53,212 nt of DNA, taken from assembly GCA_003245635.1 (NCBI GenBank), contig QKCO01000068.1:1-53212 (forward strand), read 5' to 3'. Under the pieces are notes generated by a model, which was not told the DNA's origin, did no database searches, and saw only the letters and a program-made list of their open reading frames with translations. Position numbers and translations under genes: made by a program. Position 1 is the first letter of the stretch. Every line of letters begins with the position of its first letter. This document shows positions 15,567 through 23,352 of this stretch, piece after piece. The DNA comes from Treponema sp. (lineage in GTDB: Bacteria > Spirochaetota > Spirochaetia > Treponematales > Breznakiellaceae).

Positions 15567-16151
15567 ATGACTATTTGGTTCGCTACGGGCAATGCCCACA
15601 AAAGGGCCGAACTGGCCGCCATCCTAGCGCCGCACGAAGTGAAGATGCCTTCCGACGCAGGCTTGGCCTTCGATCCGGAAGAGACCGGGGATACGTTCCT
15701 CGAGAATTCGCTGATCAAGGCGCGCGCGCTGTACGATCTGGTGAAGGCGCCGGTCGTCGCCGACGATTCCGGGCTCTGCGTCGACGCGCTCGGCGGCCGC
15801 CCGGGAGTGCTTTCCGCGCGGTACGGCTCGGAGAACGGAGCGAAGCTCAAGGACGGCGACCGGAACGCGCTGCTCCTGCGGGAACTCGGGTCCGCTCGGG
15901 ACCGGAGCGCGCGCTTCGTCTGCGCGATGGTGCTGCTCTTGTCGCACGACCGTTTCTTCGTCGCCCACGAGACTCTCGAAGGCGAGATCATACACGGGGA
16001 GCGCGGTTCGGGAGGTTTCGGCTACGATCCGATACTGTACCTCCCCGATCAGGGGAAGACGGTCGCGGAACTGACGGCGGACGAAAAGAACGCCTTGAGC
16101 CATCGGGGGAAGGCGGGAGCGCGGATAGCGTCGATACTCGCGTCCCTATGA
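15567..16151 (+). CDS. rdgB: XTP/dITP pyrophosphatase (HAM1 family)
   Basis: House-cleaning enzyme that hydrolyses non-canonical purine triphosphates (dITP, XTP) to monophosphates, keeping them out of DNA and RNA. The N-terminal FATGNAHKRAEL, the ETGDTFLENSLIKAR segment, the catalytic region VVADDSGLCVDALGGRPG, the GSGGFGYDPILYLP motif and the C-terminal ALSHRGKA are all intact. At 194 aa it has the standard length. There is no Shine-Dalgarno sequence before the ATG, but there is a -10 box 6 bases upstream. Its stop overlaps the start of the transporter gene by 4 bp (ATGA). Confidence 0.96.
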   Translation: MTIWFATGNAHKRAELAAILAPHEVKMPSDAGLAFDPEETGDTFLENSLIKARALYDLVKAPVVADDSGLCVDALGGRPGVLSARYGSENGAKLKDGDRNALLLRELGSARDRSARFVCAMVLLLSHDRFFVAHETLEGEIIHGERGSGGFGYDPILYLPDQGKTVAELTADEKNALSHRGKAGARIASILASL

Positions 16152-17392
16152 GCGGATTCCTCCGAATGATCGCTATAGGTGCGGTCATCGGCTTCTCTCT
16201 GTTCGGCATCGCGGTCGGGCGCATACCGAGGCTGCGCATGAACCGCGCGAGCATCGCGTTCGCGGGGGCAGCCTTTCTCATCGCGCTCGGCGCCCTGCCG
16301 GCTCGGGAAGCGTTCGCGGCGATAGACCTCCCGACGCTCGTCCTCATCCTCGCGATGATGATCATCACCGCGAACCTCAAGCTAGCCGGTTTCTTCGAGC
16401 TCGCCGGCGCGTTCGCGCTGCGCGCGGCCCGGACGCCGAGGGCGCTCCTGGCGATCGTGATGGCTTCCTCGGCGGTCCTGTCGGCGCTTTTTCTAAACGA
16501 TACGATCTGCATCGTGATGACGCCTCTGGTAGCCTCCCTCTGCGTGAAGGCGCGCCGGAATCCGTTGCCCTACCTGATCGGACTCGCGGTGGCTGCGAAC
16601 ATCGGCTCGGCGGCTACGCTCATAGGCAATCCGCAGAACATGCTCATCGGAGAAGCCAGCGGCATTTCTTTCACCCGCTTCCTTCTTAGGATTGGGCCGC
16701 CGTCGGCGCTGGGGCTCGCGGTCGCGTACGCGGTCGCAGTGATCGCGTTCCGCGGCGAATTCCGGGCGGACGCGCGTATCGGCGGCGCCGGGGAGACTGA
16801 AGCGAAGGCGGGCCGAACGCCGTACAAGCCGCTCCTCTACAAGAGTCTCCTGTCCGTCGCGCTCATGCTGGGAGCCTTCCTCGCGGGAGCTCCGACCGCG
16901 GCCGCGGCGATGGGAGCCGCGGCGGTGCTCCTGACGACGCGGCGGATCAAGCCGGAACGGGTATTCGCCGAACTCGATTGGACGATCATCGCCTTTTTCG
17001 GCGGACTCTTCGTCGTCGCCGAGGCCGTTTCCCGCACCGGAGCGTTCCGGTTTCTCGTCGATGCGGGTCTTCCCGCCGTCGGCCAGGACGTCGCCCGCTT
17101 CTCGATCTTCACCGTCCTTCTTTCGAACCTCGTGTCGAACGTGCCGGCCGTCATGCTCATGAGGCCGCTGGTCGATTTCTTCGCGGACAAGGAGAAGGCC
17201 TGGCTCGTGATGGCGGCGGCGAGCACCTACGCGGGAAATCTGACGCTGCTCGGATCGGTCGCGAATCTCATCGTCGCCGAATCCGCAAAGAAATACGGCG
17301 TCCGCATCGGGTTCCTCGACTACCTCAAAGTCGGCCTGCCGACGACCGTCCTTACGATAGGGATCGCAGCCGCCTGGTTTTCCTTGAGCTGA
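16148..17392 (+). CDS. ArsB/NhaD/citrate-type ion transporter
   Basis: A 414-aa inner-membrane protein of the ion transporter superfamily. About eleven hydrophobic segments are visible, with two inverted halves. The family signatures are FLNDTICIVMTPL (about residues 116-128), where a membrane-inserted loop binds substrate, and NIGSAATLIGNPQN (about 152-165). The second-half counterpart is NLVSNVPAVMLM and GSVANLIVAE. These are typical for arsenite, sodium/proton and dicarboxylate carriers; the substrate cannot be told from sequence. The ATG overlaps the rdgB stop, and the longer frame upstream is a shadow of rdgB. Confidence 0.85.
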   Translation: MSGFLRMIAIGAVIGFSLFGIAVGRIPRLRMNRASIAFAGAAFLIALGALPAREAFAAIDLPTLVLILAMMIITANLKLAGFFELAGAFALRAARTPRALLAIVMASSAVLSALFLNDTICIVMTPLVASLCVKARRNPLPYLIGLAVAANIGSAATLIGNPQNMLIGEASGISFTRFLLRIGPPSALGLAVAYAVAVIAFRGEFRADARIGGAGETEAKAGRTPYKPLLYKSLLSVALMLGAFLAGAPTAAAAMGAAAVLLTTRRIKPERVFAELDWTIIAFFGGLFVVAEAVSRTGAFRFLVDAGLPAVGQDVARFSIFTVLLSNLVSNVPAVMLMRPLVDFFADKEKAWLVMAAASTYAGNLTLLGSVANLIVAESAKKYGVRIGFLDYLKVGLPTTVLTIGIAAAWFSLS

Positions 17393-17421
17393 GCGGCTTC
17401 CCTCTCGGGACCGCTGTGCGG

Positions 17422-17427
17422 TATAGT
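17422..17427 (+). promoter_or_regulatory. -10 box for a possibly leaderless mRNA
   Basis: TATAGT lies 8 bases before the ATG at 17436 with no Shine-Dalgarno sequence in between. No clear -35 box is seen. Confidence 0.4.
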
Positions 17428-17435
17428 TCGCTCCT

Positions 17436-17915
17436 ATGGACGCAGCGACGCTTTTCTGGACCGGCTTCCTTTCTTTCCTGCCGATATCCGAACTGAGGGG
17501 AGCGATTCCCTTCGCGGTCTCCAAAGGAATCGATTGGCGCTTCGCTTATTTGTACGCGGCCGGACTCAACGCGCTGGTGGCCCCGGTCTGCTGGCTGTTC
17601 CTGTCGACCTTCCACAAGCTCTTCCTCCGCATGGACTGGTACCGGTCCCTCTTCGGCCGATTCGTCGAGAAGGCGCGGCTCAAGGTGCACGCGGAAGTGG
17701 AGAAATGGGGATGGCTCGGCATCGCGGCCTTCGTGGCCATTCCCCTGCCGGTCACCGGCGCATGGACGGGCACGATAGGCGCCTGGGTGCTGGGACTTGG
17801 CAAGCGGAAGACGCTGGCGGCCGTCGTCGTCGGCGTAGCGGTCGCTGGCGCGATCGTCACCGCGGTAACGGTGCTCGGCGTGAAAGCGTTCGATATTTTC
17901 GTGAAACGGGTGTGA
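17436..17915 (+). CDS. Small multidrug-export-type membrane protein (COG2426)
   Basis: 159 residues with about four membrane segments. The N-terminal FLPISELRGAIPFAVSKG and the second-half FVAIPLPVTGAWTGTIGAWVLGL are the two family signatures of the COG2426 (putative small multidrug export) proteins, related to the DedA fold. The substrate is unknown and the drug-export label is only a family name. The start has no ribosome binding site but a TATAGT 8 bases upstream. It is the last gene before an inverted-repeat element whose right arm may act as its terminator. Confidence 0.82.
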   Translation: MDAATLFWTGFLSFLPISELRGAIPFAVSKGIDWRFAYLYAAGLNALVAPVCWLFLSTFHKLFLRMDWYRSLFGRFVEKARLKVHAEVEKWGWLGIAAFVAIPLPVTGAWTGTIGAWVLGLGKRKTLAAVVVGVAVAGAIVTAVTVLGVKAFDIFVKRV

Positions 17916-17936
17916 TAACCCAAGAAAAAGAATTTC

Positions 17937-18038
17937 GGCCGCGGATGAACGCAGATAAACGCGGATGAGGATTTGGGAAGAGCAATCCCGATACTTCCGA
18001 TCTAATTTATCGGCGTTCATCCGCGTTTATCTGCGGCC
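17937..18038. repeat. Intergenic inverted-repeat element (REP/MITE-like)
   Basis: CGCAGATAAACGCGGATGA at 17950-17968 recurs exactly inverted at 18017-18035, with about 48 bases between the copies. The left arm itself is made of near-identical 10-base units (cgcggatgaa, cgcagataaa, cgcggatgag). Outer GGCC/GGCC ends frame the element. The same kind of sequence is, to my recollection, spread through intergenic regions of many unrelated bacteria. A run of seven T residues after the right arm could make it a terminator for the gene to the left. Confidence 0.75.
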
Positions 18039-18055
18039 CATTTTTTTAGGATTGA

Positions 18056-20059
18056 ATGTCTAGACTAAATTTCGAGAACGAACTCAACGACAAGCAGATT
18101 CAGGCGGTCAAAACGATCGAGGGGCCGGTGCTCATCATCGCCGGGGCCGGATCGGGCAAGACCCGCGTGATCACCTTCCGCATCGCCTACATGCTCGAGC
18201 AGGGCATTCCCCAGTCCGCCATCCTAGCGCTCACCTTCACGAACAAGGCGGCGCGGGAGATGGAGGAGCGCGTCAAGGAACTGACGCGCAAGAAGCTGCA
18301 GAATCTCACCGTGAGCACCTTCCACGCCTTCGGCGTGAAGATCCTGCGCGAGGACATCGACAAACTCGGATACCGGAACAACTTCTCCATCTACGACGAG
18401 ACCGACCGCAATCAGCTGATCAAGGACTGCGTGCGCGAATGCGGGCTTTCGACCGAGAACCTCGACCTGTACAAGATCGGGCAGCTCTTCTCCAATGTGA
18501 AGATCGGCCGGTATTCCTGGGGGGACGGCGCGAACGACGAATACGAGCGCGTGTACGCGGAATACCAGTCCTGCCTCAAGATCTACAACGCGGTCGACTT
18601 CGACGACCTGCTGACCCTGCCGATCCAGCTTTTCGAGGAGCACCCCGAAGTCCTCGAGCGCTACCGCGAACGCTACCGCTACCTCATGGTAGACGAGTTC
18701 CAGGACACCAGCTTCACCCAGTACCGGATCATGCGCCTCCTGGCCGAGCGCAACGTCTGCGTCGTCGGCGACGACGACCAGTCGATCTATTCCTGGCGCG
18801 GCGCGAACTACGAGAACATACTCACCTACGAGAAGGATTTTCCCGGCATGGTGGAGATCAAGCTCGAGCAGAACTACCGCTCGACCTCCACGATCCTGGA
18901 AGCGGCCAACGGCGTCATCGCGAACAACACCAACCGCAAGGAAAAGAATCTCTGGTCGGGGAACAAGGGCGGCAAGCCCATCGAAGTCTTCTACCCGGAG
19001 AACGAGTCCAGCGAGGCTGACTTCATCTCGGCGCAGATCAAGACGACGATGATGAAGGAGGACCTGAAGTACGACGACTTCGGGGTGCTCATCCGCGCGA
19101 ACTCCATGACCCGGCAGCTCGAGGAATCCTTCCTGGCGGAGAACATCCCCTACCGGATGTCGGGCGGCACGAGCTTCTTCCAGCGCAAGGAAATCAAGGA
19201 TATCATCAGCTATCTGCGCGTGATCGCGAATACCGACGACGACGTCAACCTCCTCAGAATCATCAATACCCCGCGGCGCGGCATCGGCAAGACGAGCGTC
19301 GAGCATATCACCGACGTCGCCAAGCGCAAGGGGTGCTCGGTGTGGGAGGCGATGAGCTCTATCCGCTACGCTCAGGACACGCTGTTCGAGGAGAAGGGGC
19401 GGATCGACGTCGACACCTTCATGACGCTCATCGAGTACTTCCGCTCGGAAATGCTCGGCAAAAAGGGACTGTCGAAAAAGGTCCGCATGCTCGTGGACAA
19501 CATCGACTACCTGAGCTACCTCGTGACCGAGTACCAGAAGAGCGAAAAGGCCGCCCGCTGGAAATTCCTCAACATCGAAAGCCTCATCCAGGGCATCGAG
19601 ACCTGGGAGAACGATCCGGACAACTTCGATCCGACCCTTTTCCCCTACCTCAACCGCATAAGCCTCATCACCCGGGACGACGGGGACGACGACGCTCAGA
19701 AGGGAAAGGTCAACCTCATGACGATCCACGCCTCGAAGGGCCTCGAGTTCCCGGTGGTCTTCATCGCGGGGGCCGAAGACGGCTTGATCCCGCACGCGCG
19801 CAGCCTCGAGGAGGGCGACGGCAACGTCGAGGAGGAGCGGCGGCTCTTCTACGTCGCCATCACCCGCGCACGCGACAAACTCTATATCACCAGCTGCAGG
19901 CAACGGCGCAAGATGCAGAGCGTCGTCGAATGCACGCCCTCCCCCTTCCTCGACGAAATCCCCGCGCACCTGGTCGAGTACCACGAGGAAGACGCGGTCG
20001 TGGAAACCGCCAGCGAGGCCGCCGACTATTTCGCCAAGATCAAGGGAAAATTCGCCTAA
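18056..20059 (+). CDS. UvrD/Rep/PcrA-family DNA helicase (SF1A)
   Basis: A 3'-5' ATP-dependent DNA helicase for repair and replication restart. Motif I is GAGSGKT (residues 30-36), motif Ia ALTFTNKAAREM, motif II MVDEFQDTS (near 215), motif III GDDDQSIYSWRGA, motif IV LEQNYRST, motif V NLMTIHASKGLEFPVVF and motif VI EERRLFYVAITRA. At 667 aa it is Rep-like in length and lacks the long C-terminal tail of PcrA, which binds RNA polymerase. I therefore leave the symbol open. The ATG at 18056 has only a weak AGGA before it, and the gene follows directly on the inverted-repeat element. Confidence 0.95.
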   Translation: MSRLNFENELNDKQIQAVKTIEGPVLIIAGAGSGKTRVITFRIAYMLEQGIPQSAILALTFTNKAAREMEERVKELTRKKLQNLTVSTFHAFGVKILREDIDKLGYRNNFSIYDETDRNQLIKDCVRECGLSTENLDLYKIGQLFSNVKIGRYSWGDGANDEYERVYAEYQSCLKIYNAVDFDDLLTLPIQLFEEHPEVLERYRERYRYLMVDEFQDTSFTQYRIMRLLAERNVCVVGDDDQSIYSWRGANYENILTYEKDFPGMVEIKLEQNYRSTSTILEAANGVIANNTNRKEKNLWSGNKGGKPIEVFYPENESSEADFISAQIKTTMMKEDLKYDDFGVLIRANSMTRQLEESFLAENIPYRMSGGTSFFQRKEIKDIISYLRVIANTDDDVNLLRIINTPRRGIGKTSVEHITDVAKRKGCSVWEAMSSIRYAQDTLFEEKGRIDVDTFMTLIEYFRSEMLGKKGLSKKVRMLVDNIDYLSYLVTEYQKSEKAARWKFLNIESLIQGIETWENDPDNFDPTLFPYLNRISLITRDDGDDDAQKGKVNLMTIHASKGLEFPVVFIAGAEDGLIPHARSLEEGDGNVEEERRLFYVAITRARDKLYITSCRQRRKMQSVVECTPSPFLDEIPAHLVEYHEEDAVVETASEAADYFAKIKGKFA

Positions 20060-20098
20060 GACTAATCGCGGCCGGCGCTCGTCAAAAGCGACCGGCTC

Positions 20099-20127
20099 TT
20101 GACGGTTCAACTTTTTGCGGATACTTT
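20099..20127 (+). promoter_or_regulatory. Promoter of the ROK-MFS-sialidase operon
   Basis: TTGACG (20099-20104), 17 bases, TACTTT (20122-20127). The start site would be near 20134, about 27 bases before the regulator gene. Confidence 0.7.
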
Positions 20128-20135
20128 TAAAAGTA
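20122..20135. promoter_or_regulatory. Candidate operator of the ROK regulator
   Basis: TACTTTTAAAAGTA is a perfect 14-bp palindrome covering the -10 box and reaching the expected start site. This is the position for a repressor that shuts off its own operon. The ROK protein encoded next is the natural candidate; this is inference. Confidence 0.5.
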
Positions 20136-20160
20136 ATCGTAGGAACTTGGAGGCAGCAGC

Positions 20161-21204
20161 ATGAGCGCCGTCAGGCCGGAATTCATGAAGCGGGCGAACG
20201 AGGCCCTCGTCCGCAGCGCGCTCGAGAATCTCGGGAGAGCTTCGAAGGGGGCGCTCGCCGCGGATACGGGATTGAGCCTCACGACGGTGGGACAGGTACT
20301 CGCCCAAATGAGCGAAAACGGGGAAATCCGCCTTTCCGGCTACGCCGACTCGAGCGGTGGCCGGAAGGCGGGCGTGTACGAACTTGACCCCGAAGCCTGC
20401 GCGGTCTACGCGGTCGCGGTCGAACGGGACAGGCTCGATTGGGCGGTGGCGAACGCGCTGGGGACCGTAACCGCCGACGGGACCAGACTGGTGCGCGAGG
20501 ACCCAATGGCCGAAGCGGCCGCTCTAATCGAGGGACTGCGCAGGGATGCGCTGATCGAACGGCCGCCGCGAGCGGCCGTCGCGGTGGGAGTTCCCGGCGC
20601 GGTGCTCGATGGAAGGATCATCACCGGATTCCTGCGCGACGAATGGGAGGATCGAGACGCGGCTTCGTACTTCATCTCCCGTTTGGGACTTCCGGTCGTC
20701 GTCGAAAACGATATGAACGCGACGGCGCTCGGTTTTTCGCGGCGGACCGCGAAGGAAGGACGAGAGCTAGAAAGCTTGGCCTATATCGTGACCAACGGCC
20801 GCTGCACGGGATCGGGCTACGTGTGCGGAGGTCAGGTCGTCCGCGGCGCCGCCCGCTTCGCCGGAGAGCTCGGATTCCTCCCCCAGGCTTCGGGGAGAAC
20901 CTTCGATGAGGAACTCGCGGAAACGGAAAACGCCGCCGGTTACGCCCGCCTGTACGCCGCGGCGCTCGAGACGGTCAACTGCGTCGTCAATCCCGCGTTG
21001 ATCGTCGCCGGAGGAACCGCCTTCCGCTTCGAACTATCCGATGCCGTCGGCGCGGAATTCGCCGCGCGGATCGATCCTTCGATTCGCCCCGCCCTCGTGT
21101 TCGAAAAGGACACGCGGCCCGATTACTTGTATGGACTTTGCGGATTAGCAATAGACGAGGTGTTCCCCGCGTACCGGATCATCGAAAAAAGGAGTTCCCT
21201 ATGA
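20161..21204 (+). CDS. ROK-family transcriptional regulator
   Basis: 347 residues. A winged helix-turn-helix occupies residues about 10-65 (ALVRSALENLGRASKGALAA then GLSLTTVGQVLAQM), with the wing SGGRKAG. A ROK sugar-kinase-like domain follows, with VGVPGAV, the VENDMNATALGF strand and the RFAGELGFLP segment. The usual zinc motif (CxCGxxGC) and a complete phosphoryl-transfer site are absent, so it is likely a sugar-sensing repressor rather than a kinase. The ATG has TTGGAGG about 6 bases upstream. It overlaps the MFS gene by 4 bp. The palindrome over its promoter suggests autorepression relieved by a sugar or glycoside carried by the transporter. Confidence 0.85.
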   Translation: MSAVRPEFMKRANEALVRSALENLGRASKGALAADTGLSLTTVGQVLAQMSENGEIRLSGYADSSGGRKAGVYELDPEACAVYAVAVERDRLDWAVANALGTVTADGTRLVREDPMAEAAALIEGLRRDALIERPPRAAVAVGVPGAVLDGRIITGFLRDEWEDRDAASYFISRLGLPVVVENDMNATALGFSRRTAKEGRELESLAYIVTNGRCTGSGYVCGGQVVRGAARFAGELGFLPQASGRTFDEELAETENAAGYARLYAAALETVNCVVNPALIVAGGTAFRFELSDAVGAEFAARIDPSIRPALVFEKDTRPDYLYGLCGLAIDEVFPAYRIIEKRSSL

Positions 21205-22388
21205 ACGCGGCGCCGCTATTGCTCGTCTTCATCTACATCGCTTTTATAAGCCTCGGACTACCCGATTCGATCATGGGCGTCGCCTGGCCGACCATGCGCG
21301 CCGAGCTCGGAGTTCCGCTGGCGGGAGCGGGCATGGTCGCCGTCGCGCTGACCGCGTGCTCGGCCATTTCGAGCGTTTCGAGCGCCTTTATCAACCGGAA
21401 ATTCGGTACGGGGCCGGTGGTGGCGCTCAGCTGTTTCCTGACCGCTCTCGGTTTGGCCGGCTACTCGTTCGCGCCTTCCTTCGCGTGGGTACTCCTGGCG
21501 GCCGTCCCGCTCGGTTTCGGGCAGGGCGCGGTCGACAGCTCGCTCAACTCATACGTGGCTTCCAACTACGCGTCCCGGCACATGAACTGGCTGCACGCAT
21601 CCTGGGGCATCGGCGCGACCGTCGGGCCGCTGGCCATGACCGCCGTGCTGGTTTCGGGATTCGCGTGGCGGGACGGATACCGGCTCATCGCCGCCGCGCA
21701 GGGATCGCTCGGCATCCTCTTTCTCCTGTCGATGCGGCTCTGGCGTCGGGTCGACCGGGGAAGAGGACGCTCCGAAGGCGAAACGAAGGAGACCGCGCCG
21801 AAAGCGGAGAAGCCGGCGGACAAACGGCTGTCGGGCCTGCGGAGGCCGGAACCCTGGATGCAGGTTTCCCTTTACGCGCTCTATTGCGCGGCGGAGATTT
21901 CGGTCGGCATCTGGACGGTATCGCTCCTGGTCGAAGCGCGCGGCTACGGCCGGGGCATCGCGGGGACGATTGCGGCGGCCTACTACGGAGGCATCACCGG
22001 AGGCCGCGTGCTGACGGGTTTCTTCGCAGACCGGGTCGGGAACCGAAACATGGTGCGGCTCGGCCTCTGCGCCGCGCTTGCGGGCATCGGCCTCTACGCC
22101 CTCAGGCTGCCCGCGGCGGCGACGCTGCCGGCGCTCGTGCTGATAGGGATCGGCTTCGCGCCGATCTTCCCCTGCCTCATGCACGAAACGCCGCGACGAT
22201 TCGCGGAGGATACCTACCGGAAGGTCATCGGCTTCCAGTTCGCCGCGGCTTACCTAGGTGGCTCGATCCTGCCCGGCGCGGTGGGCCTGATCGCCGGACG
22301 CGTCGGACTCGAGGCGCTCGTGCCTCTGGTCGCCTTATTCGTAGCGACGCTGTTCGTCTTGAGCGAACGGCTCAACAAGGCGACCTGA
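21201..22388 (+). CDS. Major facilitator superfamily transporter
   Basis: 395-aa inner-membrane carrier with about twelve hydrophobic segments in two halves, split by a charged cytoplasmic loop (about residues 185-215, RGRGRSEGETKETAPK). The loop after helix 8 has the MFS-type GFFADRVGNRNMVRLG. The opening SLGLPDSIMGVAWPTMRAELG and the helix 4-5 segment NWLHASWGIGATVGP resemble fucose/glucose-type sugar permeases. Together with the ROK regulator and the sialidase-fold protein this suggests uptake of a saccharide or glycoside. GGAG lies before the ATG, which overlaps the regulator stop. The substrate is unknown. Confidence 0.85.
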   Translation: MNAAPLLLVFIYIAFISLGLPDSIMGVAWPTMRAELGVPLAGAGMVAVALTACSAISSVSSAFINRKFGTGPVVALSCFLTALGLAGYSFAPSFAWVLLAAVPLGFGQGAVDSSLNSYVASNYASRHMNWLHASWGIGATVGPLAMTAVLVSGFAWRDGYRLIAAAQGSLGILFLLSMRLWRRVDRGRGRSEGETKETAPKAEKPADKRLSGLRRPEPWMQVSLYALYCAAEISVGIWTVSLLVEARGYGRGIAGTIAAAYYGGITGGRVLTGFFADRVGNRNMVRLGLCAALAGIGLYALRLPAAATLPALVLIGIGFAPIFPCLMHETPRRFAEDTYRKVIGFQFAAAYLGGSILPGAVGLIAGRVGLEALVPLVALFVATLFVLSERLNKAT

Positions 22389-22389
22389 G

Positions 22390-23352
22390 ATGCACGGAAA
22401 CCCCCGAGGCTCCGAAACGCCCAACCTCGTTTCGGTACGGAAGATTTGGGACGCCGCGCCGCACAGCGCGTTCACGGACCTCATCAGGCACCGCGGCAGC
22501 TGGTTCTGCGCGTTCCGGGAAGGAGAGCGGCACGCTCTTTGCGTCGGAACGATACGAATCCTCGAATCGGCAGACCTCGTCGTATGGACGAGCGCGGCCG
22601 CGATCGCCGAGGACGGCGTCGACCTGAGGGACCCGCACTTCTGCGCTCGTCCCGACGGAAAGCTCGAACTGGTCATGGGCGGGACCTATTTTTCAGACGG
22701 CGCCTATACCGGGAGGCGTCCCCGGATTTCCCTCTCCTCCGACGGCCGCTCGTGGACGGCGCCGAGGCCGATCCTCGCCGAGGGAGACTGGCTCTGGCGC
22801 GTATCGCGCCGGGAAACGGACGGCAGGGCCTACGGGATAAGCTACCGGCTCCCGCGCCGGAATTTCTGGACCGTCCACCTGATGGAGAGCGCCGACGGAG
22901 CCGACTGGGAGGAGACTGCGAAGCTGGACGTGCTCGGGAAACCGAACGAGGCCACGATCCGGTTCCGCCCCGACGGAAGCGCGGTCGCCCTGGTCCGCAG
23001 GGAATCGGGCGCGGCGAAGGCATGGATCGGGACAGCCGCCCCGCCCTACCGGGAATGGCGCTGGACCGCGGCGGCTCATTACGTCGGCGGACCCAACTTC
23101 CTCGTCGCGCCGGACGGCGCGCTCTGGGCGGCGGGACGCTTCGTGCGCCGCGGGAAGGCGTCGACCGCGCTCGCCCGAATGACCGAAACGGAGATAGAGC
23201 CGGTTCTCTTCCTCCCCTCGGGCGGAGACTGCTCGTACCCGGGCATGGCGCTCGAAGGGGAGCGGCTCGCGCTCAGCTACTATTCGTCCCACGAGGGGAA
23301 GAGCATGGTGTACCTGGCGGAGATCAGCTTGGCAGAGGGAAGCGGACGCTGA
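22390..23352 (+). CDS. Sialidase-fold beta-propeller protein, putative glycosidase
   Basis: 320 residues with no signal peptide, so cytoplasmic. Several blades with the Asp-box-like pattern S-x-D-G-x-x-W are visible (SLSSDGRSW, ESADGADWEE, and SADLVVW as a degenerate one), giving a six-bladed propeller of the sialidase/BNR type. The Arg and Glu positions of a true exo-sialidase are not certain. It may act on an imported glycoside brought in by the MFS carrier. The ATG follows the MFS stop by one base and has no good ribosome binding site, so it is coupled. Its 3' end overlaps the convergent histidine kinase gene by 29 bp. Confidence 0.7.
   Translation: MHGNPRGSETPNLVSVRKIWDAAPHSAFTDLIRHRGSWFCAFREGERHALCVGTIRILESADLVVWTSAAAIAEDGVDLRDPHFCARPDGKLELVMGGTYFSDGAYTGRRPRISLSSDGRSWTAPRPILAEGDWLWRVSRRETDGRAYGISYRLPRRNFWTVHLMESADGADWEETAKLDVLGKPNEATIRFRPDGSAVALVRRESGAAKAWIGTAAPPYREWRWTAAAHYVGGPNFLVAPDGALWAAGRFVRRGKASTALARMTETEIEPVLFLPSGGDCSYPGMALEGERLALSYYSSHEGKSMVYLAEISLAEGSGR

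Noticed and set aside
18224-20110. 628-codon open frame antisense to the helicase gene
   Set aside because: All helicase motifs are on the plus strand; the antisense product is low-complexity Val/Asp/Leu and has no start signal.
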